Both the position numbers and the translations under genes were made by a program. From assembly GCA_028694305.1 (NCBI GenBank), contig JAQUTO010000031.1, positions 1 through 6,160 of the forward strand: DNA of 6,160 nt, in the 5' to 3' direction. The DNA comes from Bacilli bacterium. Its GTDB lineage: Bacteria > Bacillota_I > Bacilli_A > RFN20 > UBA1709. Each line of letters begins with the position of its first letter. Position 1 is the stretch's first letter. This document shows, piece after piece, positions 1 to 5,153 of this stretch. The notes beneath the pieces are model-generated. The model did not search any database. It was not told the origin of the DNA and saw only the letters and a program-made list of their open reading frames with translations.

Positions 1-22
1 TTTCTCTTTCCCAAAAGCACAT
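1..22 (-). CDS. Possible 5' end of a divergent gene, cut by the window edge
   Basis: On the minus strand an ATG at 22-20 lies 9 nt after AAGGAGGG (minus strand, 39-32), a near-perfect Shine-Dalgarno site at good spacing. The frame then reads MCFWERE and leaves the window. Seven codons are far too few to name a product. The strength of the ribosome binding site is the only reason for listing it. If real, the gene is transcribed away from the ABC transporter gene. The alternative is that this is the tail of a plus-strand gene: one plus frame stays open from 3 and stops with tandem TAA codons at 57-62, next to the hairpin at 61-81. Confidence 0.35.
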
Positions 23-60
23 AAATAAGTACCCTCCTTGTTACAAGAGCGCTAAGTAAT

Positions 61-87
61 AAACCCCACCTCGTGGGGTTTTATTTT
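61..87. terminator. GC-rich hairpin with T-rich tail, probable terminator
   Basis: AAACCCCAC (61-69) pairs perfectly with GTGGGGTTT (73-81) around a 3-nt loop. TTTTATTTT follows on the plus strand, giving the form of a Rho-independent terminator. Read on the minus strand it is also followed by T-rich sequence, so it could work both ways. It could end an upstream plus-strand gene outside the window. If the gene start at 22 (minus) is real, the hairpin would lie in that gene's leader and might be regulatory instead. Confidence 0.6.
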
Positions 88-101
88 GGTTTATTTTCGT
101 G

Positions 102-107
102 TATAAT
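102..107 (+). promoter_or_regulatory. Probable -10 box of the ABC transporter/Nudix operon
   Basis: A perfect TATAAT lies 26 nt upstream of the ABC transporter ATG. No convincing -35 is visible: the 17-bp position (79-84, TTTTAT) falls inside the tail of the preceding hairpin. The ribosome binding site follows as AGAGGTGAG at 122-130. The promoter is supported by position and the -10 only. Confidence 0.45.
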
Positions 108-133
108 AACTTTTTGGCGGAAGAGGTGAGATC

Positions 134-1855
134 ATGTTTAAAAAGTTTGTTTCCTACTATAAAAATTATCTTGGCCTCTTTATCTTTGATTTAACTTGTG
201 TCTTAATTATGGGCGGGATTGATTTAATCTTTCCAAGCGCTCTTAAAAACATCTTAAACACGATTATTCCGGCAGGAGATATGCAAACACTGGCTGTTTA
301 TGGAGCAGTCTTGTTTGGTTTATATGTGTTACGTTTTGGTTTAGCTTATTGTGTCGGTTATTATGGCCATACTTTAGGCATTAATATTGAAAGTTCAATG
401 CGTTTAGATTTATTCAAGAAATTTGAGACCTTAGATTACAGCTATTTTGATACTAAAAAGACTGGTGAATTATTAGCTAATCTAACTTCACATTTAAATG
501 ATGTCAGTGAAATGGCCCACCATGTTCCAGAAGATCTATTCATTTCTATCATTATGGCGGTCGGGAGTTTCATTATTTTAATGAATTCTTGTTGGCAATT
601 AACTCTCATTGTTTTTGCTTTTGTCATAATTCTATTAATCTATGCTATTTGGAGACGGAAAAAGATGATGGCTAGATTTAGAAGTGTCCAAAATGAACGT
701 AGCGAAATGACTTCCAAGATGTCCAATTCTTTGGAAGGTATATATTTAACTAAAGCTTATAGTAATGAAGAGTTCGAAATCGAGAAGTTCAAAGACACTA
801 ACGAATCGTACCGCCAATCTAGAAGAAAATCTTTTAAAGAGATTGGTTTATTTAGTAGTGGCGTAACTTTCTTTACTAATATGGCTAACTTGGCCATGTT
901 AGTCATTGGTGGCTTCTTTGTTTATAAACAAATAATTGATTATGTTGATTTAATTACTTTCTTCCTCTATATCAACTTTTTAATTCAAGCCTTGAATAAG
1001 ATTGGAAACTCAGTAGTTGAGACTTTCCAACAAGGCTGGTCGGGGTATGAGAAGTTTTATCAAGTTATGCAGACCGAATCTAGCATTAAAGAAAGCGAAC
1101 ATCCAATCACCCAACACGACTTTAAAGGTGATGTTGAATTTAAGAATGTAACTTTTGAATATCATAGCAATGAAAGTCATGTCCTCAATAATTTTTCTTT
1201 ACAAGTTAAAGCGGGTCAAAATGTGGCATTAGTTGGTGAGACTGGTGTTGGTAAGTCAACTATCTCTAAACTCATCCCCCGGTTTTATGATGTTGAAAAA
1301 GGCGAAGTCTTAATTGATGGCATTAATGTTAAGGATTATGACTTATATACCTTAAGAAGTTCATTGGGTCATGTCCAACAAGATGTCTTTATTTTCTGGG
1401 GCACCATTAAAGATAACATCCTTTATGGTAAGCCTAAAGCTAATGATGAAGAGGTAATTGAAGCCGCTAAAAGGGCCCATATTCACGACTTTATTACCAG
1501 TTTACCGGATGGGTATGAAACCTTGGTAGGTGAACGGGGTATTCGTTTAAGTGGTGGTCAAAAGCAAAGAATTGCTATTGCCAGACTCTTCTTAAGAAAA
1601 CCTAAAATAGTCATTTTAGATGAAGCTACTAGTGCTTTGGATAATGTGACAGAGCGACAAATTCAACATGATTTCGATGAACTAGCCAAACACCAAACAA
1701 CGATTGTTATCGCTCATCGCTTAACCACAGTTAGAAATGCCGATAAGATTGTAGTTATGGGTAAGGATGGTATTATTGAAGAAGGAAATCATAATGAGTT
1801 GATGGCAAAGAATGGTGCTTATGCTAAGATGTACAATGCATCTTTGGAGAAATAA
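134..1855 (+). CDS. ABC exporter, MsbA/LmrA-like half transporter (permease fused to ATPase)
   Basis: An inner-membrane ATP-driven exporter, 573 aa, which is the usual length of a half transporter. The N-terminal half has six predicted membrane segments at about residues 13-37, 53-78, 131-151, 153-173, 236-262 and 267-290 (type-I exporter fold). The ATPase domain begins near 335. It shows Walker A GETGVGKST (368-376), a Q-loop at Q416, the signature LSGGQ (472-476), Walker B VILDE with D496 and catalytic E497, D-loop SALD (500-503) and switch H528. All catalytic residues are present and no partner half transporter lies next to it, so a homodimer is likely. The ATG at 134 has AGAGGTGAG just upstream. 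The substrate cannot be told from sequence; lipids, drugs or peptides are all handled by this family. The Nudix gene follows after 2 nt and is surely co-transcribed. Confidence 0.95.
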   Translation: MFKKFVSYYKNYLGLFIFDLTCVLIMGGIDLIFPSALKNILNTIIPAGDMQTLAVYGAVLFGLYVLRFGLAYCVGYYGHTLGINIESSMRLDLFKKFETLDYSYFDTKKTGELLANLTSHLNDVSEMAHHVPEDLFISIIMAVGSFIILMNSCWQLTLIVFAFVIILLIYAIWRRKKMMARFRSVQNERSEMTSKMSNSLEGIYLTKAYSNEEFEIEKFKDTNESYRQSRRKSFKEIGLFSSGVTFFTNMANLAMLVIGGFFVYKQIIDYVDLITFFLYINFLIQALNKIGNSVVETFQQGWSGYEKFYQVMQTESSIKESEHPITQHDFKGDVEFKNVTFEYHSNESHVLNNFSLQVKAGQNVALVGETGVGKSTISKLIPRFYDVEKGEVLIDGINVKDYDLYTLRSSLGHVQQDVFIFWGTIKDNILYGKPKANDEEVIEAAKRAHIHDFITSLPDGYETLVGERGIRLSGGQKQRIAIARLFLRKPKIVILDEATSALDNVTERQIQHDFDELAKHQTTIVIAHRLTTVRNADKIVVMGKDGIIEEGNHNELMAKNGAYAKMYNASLEK

Positions 1856-1857
1856 TT

Positions 1858-2376
1858 ATGATATACAAATATTTAGGCCATATTGCAGATACGATTTATC
1901 CTGAACAGCCAATTATTAATGTTCGTTTTTGTACCCGGGGTATCGTCATGAATGCTAAGGGTGAGATTGCCTTAATTCATATTGTTGGAAAAGATGCCTT
2001 TGGAGACAGAGATCATTATGAACTACCTGGTGGTGGAATTGAAGACCACGAGGGCAGTAAGGAATGCTTTATTCGAGAAATGCAAGAAGAATTAGGACTA
2101 CAAATTATGGAACCAGTTCCTCTTGGAGTTATGACTTATGACTTTAATCTCATCCAATTACATAATATCGCAACCTACTTTTTTGCCCGGGCTATTGGTG
2201 AAGCGCCAAAGCACTTAACTGACTTAGAAAAAACCTTATTTAAAGAAATAAAATGGTTGCCTTTAGATGAGGCTATCTCGTTCCTAGAAAAGGTTCCAGT
2301 TAAGAATGTGGGAATCTTACTTCATAAACGGGAACTTATTGCGCTTAAAGAGTGCTCAAAACGCTTTACAAAGTAA
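1858..2376 (+). CDS. Nudix hydrolase
   Basis: A soluble 172-aa protein with a complete Nudix box at residues 59-81. It fits G-x5-E-x7-REU-x-EE-x-GU exactly: G59, E65, R73-E74-M75, E77-E78, G80-L81. The glutamates bind Mg2+ for hydrolysis of a nucleoside diphosphate linked to another group (family knowledge). A short lead of about 20 residues precedes the fold, and the stretch after residue 110 (EIKWLPLDEAISFL) is typical of the C-terminal part of such enzymes. The substrate is unknown; the box alone does not separate housecleaning from coenzyme or sugar-nucleotide enzymes. The start is supported by GGAG at 1846-1849, 8 nt before the ATG and inside the end of the ABC gene. The 2-nt gap implies one mRNA with the transporter, but no functional link is evident. 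Confidence 0.93.
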   Translation: MIYKYLGHIADTIYPEQPIINVRFCTRGIVMNAKGEIALIHIVGKDAFGDRDHYELPGGGIEDHEGSKECFIREMQEELGLQIMEPVPLGVMTYDFNLIQLHNIATYFFARAIGEAPKHLTDLEKTLFKEIKWLPLDEAISFLEKVPVKNVGILLHKRELIALKECSKRFTK

Positions 2377-2393
2377 GTAGTTTCGTTTACAAT
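2365..2393 (+). promoter_or_regulatory. Promoter of tRNA-His
   Basis: TTTACA (2365-2370) and TACAAT (2388-2393) are separated by exactly 17 nt; each differs from the sigma-A consensus at one base. The -35 lies inside the last codons of the Nudix gene. Transcription should start near 2400, leaving a leader of about 18 nt before the tRNA. That leader can form a small stem, AGCGC (2399-2403) with GCGCT (2410-2414). Confidence 0.8.
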
Positions 2394-2417
2394 GAAATAG
2401 CGCTAATAGGCGCTTAT

Positions 2418-2495
2418 GGCGGTTGTGGCGAAGCGGTTTAACGCACCTGACTGTGACTCAGGCACGCGTGGGTTCGATCCCCACTAGCCGCCCCA
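2418..2495 (+). tRNA. tRNA-His (anticodon GTG), CCA encoded
   Basis: A full cloverleaf can be drawn. The acceptor stem is GCGGTTG (2419-2425) with TAGCCGC (2485-2491). The D stem is GCG/CGC (2428-2430, 2442-2444). The anticodon stem is CCTGA/TCAGG (2446-2450, 2458-2462) with loop CTGTGAC and anticodon GTG at 2453-2455. The variable loop has 5 nt. The T arm is GTGGG-TTCGATC-CCCAC (2468-2484). The identity is confirmed by the histidine-specific extra G(-1) at 2418 facing discriminator C73 at 2492. CCA is encoded at 2493-2495. The gene stands alone with its own promoter and terminator. The 3' ends of tRNA genes are common insertion sites for integrating elements, and an accessory cassette starts just downstream. 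Confidence 0.97.
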
Positions 2496-2508
2496 ATTGA
2501 TTTGATGA

Positions 2509-2558
2509 TGTCCCCTAAAATTGTACCAATCAAGGTTCAACAAGAGGGGACATTTTTT
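2509..2558 (+). terminator. Rho-independent terminator of tRNA-His
   Basis: TGTCCCCT (2509-2516) pairs perfectly with AGGGGACA (2545-2552) and is followed by TTTTTT (2553-2558). The loop is long but holds a second stem, TTGTACC with GGTTCAA (one mismatch), so the whole forms an extended hairpin. From here to the promoter at 2723 I see AT-rich sequence and no supportable gene. Confidence 0.85.
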
Positions 2559-2722
2559 GTGCATTTAGGAATCGAAATTTGCCAAAAGAACAAACGCTGG
2601 GTATCTTCATTTTCAAGAACAGTAGCAGTTTTTGCTTTTTATTACATATACTATTGTCTATTTGCTTTGCTTTTTTACTGTAAGAATAAAATTGTGAAAA
2701 TTGCTTAAAACTATTATGGGTC

Positions 2723-2751
2723 TTGACACATATAGGCAATGTTATTATAAT
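2723..2751 (+). promoter_or_regulatory. Perfect-consensus sigma-A promoter of the XRE/ImmA operon
   Basis: TTGACA (2723-2728) and TATAAT (2746-2751) are both exact consensus boxes with the ideal 17-nt spacer. Such a strong promoter in front of an XRE repressor gene implies it is normally held down. The direct repeats at 2730-2739 and 2750-2759 lie in the spacer and across the end of the -10. Confidence 0.88.
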
Positions 2752-2759
2752 ATAGGCAA
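2730..2759 (+). repeat. Two direct repeats ATATAGGCAA, candidate repressor operators
   Basis: Identical 10-mers ATATAGGCAA occur at 2730-2739 and 2750-2759, exactly 20 bp apart, close to two helical turns, so both face the same side of the DNA. The first begins one base after the -35 box; the second starts inside the -10 box. A protein bound here would block RNA polymerase. I saw no other copy in the window. Assignment to the XRE protein encoded directly downstream is inference from position. Confidence 0.6.
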
Positions 2760-2780
2760 GTCAGGAGGAGAAATAAACAA

Positions 2781-3086
2781 ATGGGTTTTATTGAAAAAGT
2801 AAAAAGGTTGATGAAAGACAAGGACTTGACACAAAAAGAATTAGCTATAAAAACAAATATTACAGAAGCTTCAATGTCAAAATATCTTTCTGGTGAAAGA
2901 ACTCCAAGAATTGATGTCATTGTTAATATTGCGAAAGCTTTGGAAACCACTACTGATTATTTATTGGGCAACGACCTTCTTGGGACTGATGCTTATATTG
3001 ATTCTTATGAAGTCCTTGCTAGAAGCAAAGATACTTTATCCGATGAAGATAAGAAGAAACTGATTAGATTTCTTTTAGAGGATTAA
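2781..3086 (+). CDS. XRE-family transcriptional repressor (ImmR/cI-like)
   Basis: A 101-aa cytoplasmic DNA-binding protein. Residues about 5-63 form a lambda-repressor-type helix-turn-helix: LTQKELAIKTNITEASMSKY is followed by LSGERTPRID and the helix INIAK-type/TTDYLLG ending seen in XRE regulators. The remaining 38 residues are short and charged and may serve dimerisation or recognition by the peptidase. AGGAGG at 2763-2768 supports the ATG, although the 12-nt spacing is slightly long. The ImmA gene follows after 1 nt, so the two are translationally coupled. By analogy with ICEBs1 ImmR/ImmA and similar prophage pairs, the protein should repress the element and be inactivated by its neighbour. 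It probably also represses itself through the ATATAGGCAA repeats. Confidence 0.9.
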   Translation: MGFIEKVKRLMKDKDLTQKELAIKTNITEASMSKYLSGERTPRIDVIVNIAKALETTTDYLLGNDLLGTDAYIDSYEVLARSKDTLSDEDKKKLIRFLLED

Positions 3087-3087
3087 T

Positions 3088-3687
3088 GTGAGATTAACAA
3101 ATTCAAGATATGAGGAAATAAAAAAAGAAATAGCTAATGTTATTGAGGATTATAACATTACCTCTTTTCCAGTTAATGTTTTTGAGTTGGCAAATAAAAT
3201 GGGAATTAAAATTGTTTATGCATCATCTATCATTGACAAAAACCCTGGGAAGGTGGATGAATATTTTTTCCTTAGGCTACCAGATGCCTATTTGCAGATA
3301 GATAAGCGCGAAGGCGAAATCAAAATGTATGTTGATAATCTTGGAACTCGGGTTAGTAGACAAAGGTTTAGTATCGCTCACGAAATAATGCATTTCATCT
3401 TGAATCATCGAGAGCAAAATGAAAAGAATGAAAGTGAGGCAAATTTTGGGGCTACTTATATGCTTGCTCCCACAAGTGTCTCTTTAATTCCAGGTGCTTA
3501 TGATGAACTCTATAGAGATTTGTCAAAGATTTCGCCTTTTTTTGGTATCTCTCTTCAAACAGCAAGAATTACTATGAGATATGTTGATAATCGTATTCAA
3601 TATGGGCCTAAATATGTTTTATCCTATGAAAAGACAATCAACGAACATTTTGAGAAAGAAGTCAAAGAAAAACTAAAATTAGATTAG
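3088..3687 (+). CDS. ImmA/IrrE-family zinc metallopeptidase (anti-repressor)
   Basis: A 199-aa cytoplasmic protein. The zinc site HEIMH (98-102) lies in FSIAHEIMHFILNH. A probable third ligand is E117 in the downstream EANFGATYMLAP segment, matching the ImmA pattern. The N-terminal part (about 25-75) has the features of the domain preceding the peptidase in this family. The last 30 residues are lysine- and glutamate-rich. The start is GTG at 3088, supported by AGAGGA (3077-3082); the overlapping ATG at 3086 is out of frame and stops at once. Members of this family cleave their cognate XRE repressor and thereby induce a mobile element or stress response (known for ImmA of ICEBs1). The adjacent XRE gene is the obvious substrate by inference. 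Confidence 0.92.
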   Translation: MRLTNSRYEEIKKEIANVIEDYNITSFPVNVFELANKMGIKIVYASSIIDKNPGKVDEYFFLRLPDAYLQIDKREGEIKMYVDNLGTRVSRQRFSIAHEIMHFILNHREQNEKNESEANFGATYMLAPTSVSLIPGAYDELYRDLSKISPFFGISLQTARITMRYVDNRIQYGPKYVLSYEKTINEHFEKEVKEKLKLD

Positions 3688-3697
3688 TCAATAAAAA

Positions 3698-3727
3698 GTG
3701 CAGTTTGTGGTGGAACACTCACTGCAT
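3698..3727 (+). other. RNA hairpin between the ImmA and DUF4417 genes
   Basis: TGCAGT (3699-3704) pairs with ACTGCA (3721-3726). Inside, GTG (3707-3709) pairs with CAC (3716-3718) across a symmetrical 2x2 internal loop, leaving a 6-nt loop. It begins 11 nt after the ImmA stop codon. No T run follows, so it is not an ordinary terminator; it could stabilise the upstream mRNA or lower readthrough. Confidence 0.35.
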
Positions 3728-3732
3728 GGCTA

Positions 3733-3751
3733 GATAAATGTTATATTTATC
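3733..3751. promoter_or_regulatory. Perfect dyad GATAAAT-N5-ATTTATC, candidate operator
   Basis: GATAAAT (3733-3739) and ATTTATC (3745-3751) are exact inverted repeats around GTTAT, in the 145-nt gap upstream of the DUF4417 gene. The size and symmetry suit a dimeric regulator, but the half-sites do not resemble the ATATAGGCAA repeats of the XRE promoter. No strong promoter is seen here; the best guess is TTGTCA (3786-3791) with TATTTA (3806-3811), whose 14-nt spacing is poor. The AT-rich setting makes chance symmetry possible. Confidence 0.3.
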
Positions 3752-3832
3752 GTAGATGAGAAAATTATAACTATTTCTAGCTTTATTGTCAATTAGTTGT
3801 GACCGTATTTAACGGCAAGAAAGGTTATAGTT

Positions 3833-4534
3833 ATGGATGAGAAGAACAACAAAAAAGTGAAAGATAATTATCAGGCATTCCTTACGAATGGAGCCTGTTT
3901 TACAAAAAATGAAGAATATCCAATTATCGAAGATTGGATGATTCCCAAAGAACCACCAAAGAGGATTATCCCTTTTGATAAACTTAGCTTATATACATGT
4001 AAAGAAATTAGTGAAAGTTATATATGTTTTTATTGCGCTGATGTTGCATTTGCTAAAATAATTAGAAATCCAAAGCATTATTTGAAGATGTTTCGCAGAT
4101 GCAAAGGACTGATAGGATTTGATTATAGTGTTTTTAGAGATATGCCTCACTGGAAACAAAAAGAATTAATGGGAAAGAATTTATCTTTAGACTTTTATTA
4201 TGGATTTCAACATTATCCGATTATTCCTAATATTAGGTGGGGATCTGAAGATTTAGTTGACGAGTATCTTGCTGCAATTCCCCAACACACTCTCATTGCC
4301 GTTGGAACATATGGGTTTATAAAAACAAATGAAGAAAAAACAACGTGGATGGAGTTTTTAAAAAGTGTTTGCAACAAACTTCATCCATCAGGAATTATTG
4401 TTTATGGTTCTGCGCCAGAATCTGTGTTCAACATTTGCGTTCAACAGGGAATTCCTATTTATCAATATGAGTCCTTTCAATCAAAAAGGATGAAGGAGGT
4501 TCACAAAGATGGTTACCGGAACAAAAGGGTATAG
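3833..4534 (+). CDS. DUF4417-family protein, function unknown
   Basis: A 233-aa soluble protein without signal peptide or membrane segment. I recognise the DUF4417 family from its conserved blocks in order: FDYSVFRDMP (96-105), PNIRWG (132-137), AVGTYGFIK (156-164) and IIVYGSAP (188-195), followed by a YQYES segment (210-214). The alternating hydrophobic strands and GT/GS turns suggest an alpha/beta fold, but no catalytic motif is evident. The family is common in Firmicutes prophages and other mobile regions; its activity is not known to me. AAAGG (3820-3824) sits 8 nt before the ATG. The 3' end is overlapped by 26 nt by the toxin-like gene, so the two are expressed together. Transcription may come by readthrough from the XRE promoter, since no clear promoter lies in the gap. 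Confidence 0.8.
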   Translation: MDEKNNKKVKDNYQAFLTNGACFTKNEEYPIIEDWMIPKEPPKRIIPFDKLSLYTCKEISESYICFYCADVAFAKIIRNPKHYLKMFRRCKGLIGFDYSVFRDMPHWKQKELMGKNLSLDFYYGFQHYPIIPNIRWGSEDLVDEYLAAIPQHTLIAVGTYGFIKTNEEKTTWMEFLKSVCNKLHPSGIIVYGSAPESVFNICVQQGIPIYQYESFQSKRMKEVHKDGYRNKRV

Positions 4535-5153
4535 TAATTTATATGGCAATTCAAATCATATGCCGGATCGACATATTAATTACCCATATGCGCTATCATT
4601 TAATCAAAGTACATTAGCAAAACATACAGAATCCCACCATACGCTTTTAAGCATCGAATCAAACGATTATAATGGCTACAAGGAGAAGGCTATTGCATTT
4701 GCAAATAAAGTCGATAGTATTTTTAATGATAGTTTTGTGGATACCAAGGGTACTACATATAAATATAGTTATGAAACAAAAGAATTCGTAATTGTCAAAA
4801 GCGACGGCACTATTATTTCATACTATATTCCAAGATCTAGGGATAAAGATCAATACTGGGAAAATGTAAAACGAAGAATAAAAGGGGGGAAAAAAGGAAT
4901 AATGAAGAAGAATGAAATGTCCGTAGAAGAAGTTGAAAAAATGAAATGTCCAGTTTGTGGCGAATACACTTTTAATGGCTTATATGATATATGTCCAGTT
5001 TGTGGTTGGGAAAACGACATTGTTCAGTTAGATAATCCTGATGATGGTGGAGCAAATGCTATGAGTCTCAATCAGCGCATTGAATGGTTTAAAGGAAAAA
5101 GAGCAAAAAACCCAAATTATCATTGGGAAAAATCGGGATATATAGAAGATTAA
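4509..5153 (+). CDS. Toxin-like (probable BECR-fold RNase) domain joined to a CPCC-type cysteine-rich domain
   Basis: A 214-aa frame with two distinct halves. Residues about 35-127 resemble C-terminal polymorphic-toxin RNase domains of the BECR group. They contain the histidine-rich LAKHTESHH (36-44), a helix YKEKAIAFANKV, then the strand pattern TYKYSYETKEFVIV and DGTIISYYIP (99-108), and a final QYWENV. Residues 132-214 match the CPCC family: paired CPVC motifs (147-150, 162-165), then GWENDIVQ, DNPDDGGAN and SLNQR. The four cysteines probably bind zinc. An ideal AAGGAGGT (4493-4500) lies 8 nt before the ATG and within the DUF4417 gene. The halves meet at a G6A6 run (4884-4895). Losing one base there would end the toxin at TAA 4900-4902, overlapping the ATG of the second half. 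The fusion may therefore be real, recent, or a base-count error. Toxin assignment is by pattern, not by search. Confidence 0.7.
   Translation: MVTGTKGYSNLYGNSNHMPDRHINYPYALSFNQSTLAKHTESHHTLLSIESNDYNGYKEKAIAFANKVDSIFNDSFVDTKGTTYKYSYETKEFVIVKSDGTIISYYIPRSRDKDQYWENVKRRIKGGKKGIMKKNEMSVEEVEKMKCPVCGEYTFNGLYDICPVCGWENDIVQLDNPDDGGANAMSLNQRIEWFKGKRAKNPNYHWEKSGYIED
4902..5153 (+). CDS. Possible separately translated CPCC protein (internal start)
   Basis: An in-frame ATG at 4902 would give an 83-aa protein containing only the cysteine-rich CPCC domain, the usual form of this family as a small single-domain protein. It is preceded by purine-rich sequence, with AAAGGGGGG at 4881-4889 and AAGGA at 4894-4898; neither is at ideal distance (12 and 3 nt). 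A second ATG at 4917 would give 78 aa. In the hypothetical one-base-shorter version, the toxin stop and this start overlap as TAATG, a classic coupling signal. Free CPCC protein could act as the antidote to the upstream domain, but that role is inference from gene order only. Confidence 0.4.
   Translation: MKKNEMSVEEVEKMKCPVCGEYTFNGLYDICPVCGWENDIVQLDNPDDGGANAMSLNQRIEWFKGKRAKNPNYHWEKSGYIED

Noticed and set aside
442..627. 61-codon minus-strand ORF
   Set aside because: It lies wholly within the ABC transporter gene on the opposite strand, its translation resembles no protein family, and it has no convincing ribosome binding site.
2502..2708. 68-codon plus-strand ORF after the tRNA
   Set aside because: It spans the tRNA terminator hairpin and T run, lacks a ribosome binding site, and its product is low-complexity aromatic sequence.
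2530..2739. 69-codon minus-strand ORF that could have been a divergent gene opposite the XRE repressor
   Set aside because: It needs a TTG start placed inside the promoter spacer, has no ribosome binding site, and overlaps the tRNA terminator. No divergent excisionase-like gene is therefore supported.
2714..2950. 78-codon minus-strand ORF
   Set aside because: It is antisense to the helix-turn-helix coding region and the promoter; it is a shadow frame.
4890..4896. A AAA AAG, the dnaX-type slippery heptamer, as a programmed -1 frameshift site
   Set aside because: The heptamer is out of phase with the 4509 frame: its codons AAA AAG lie in the +1 frame. A -1 shift would lead into this frame, not out of it, so dnaX-like slipping does not explain the present frame by itself.
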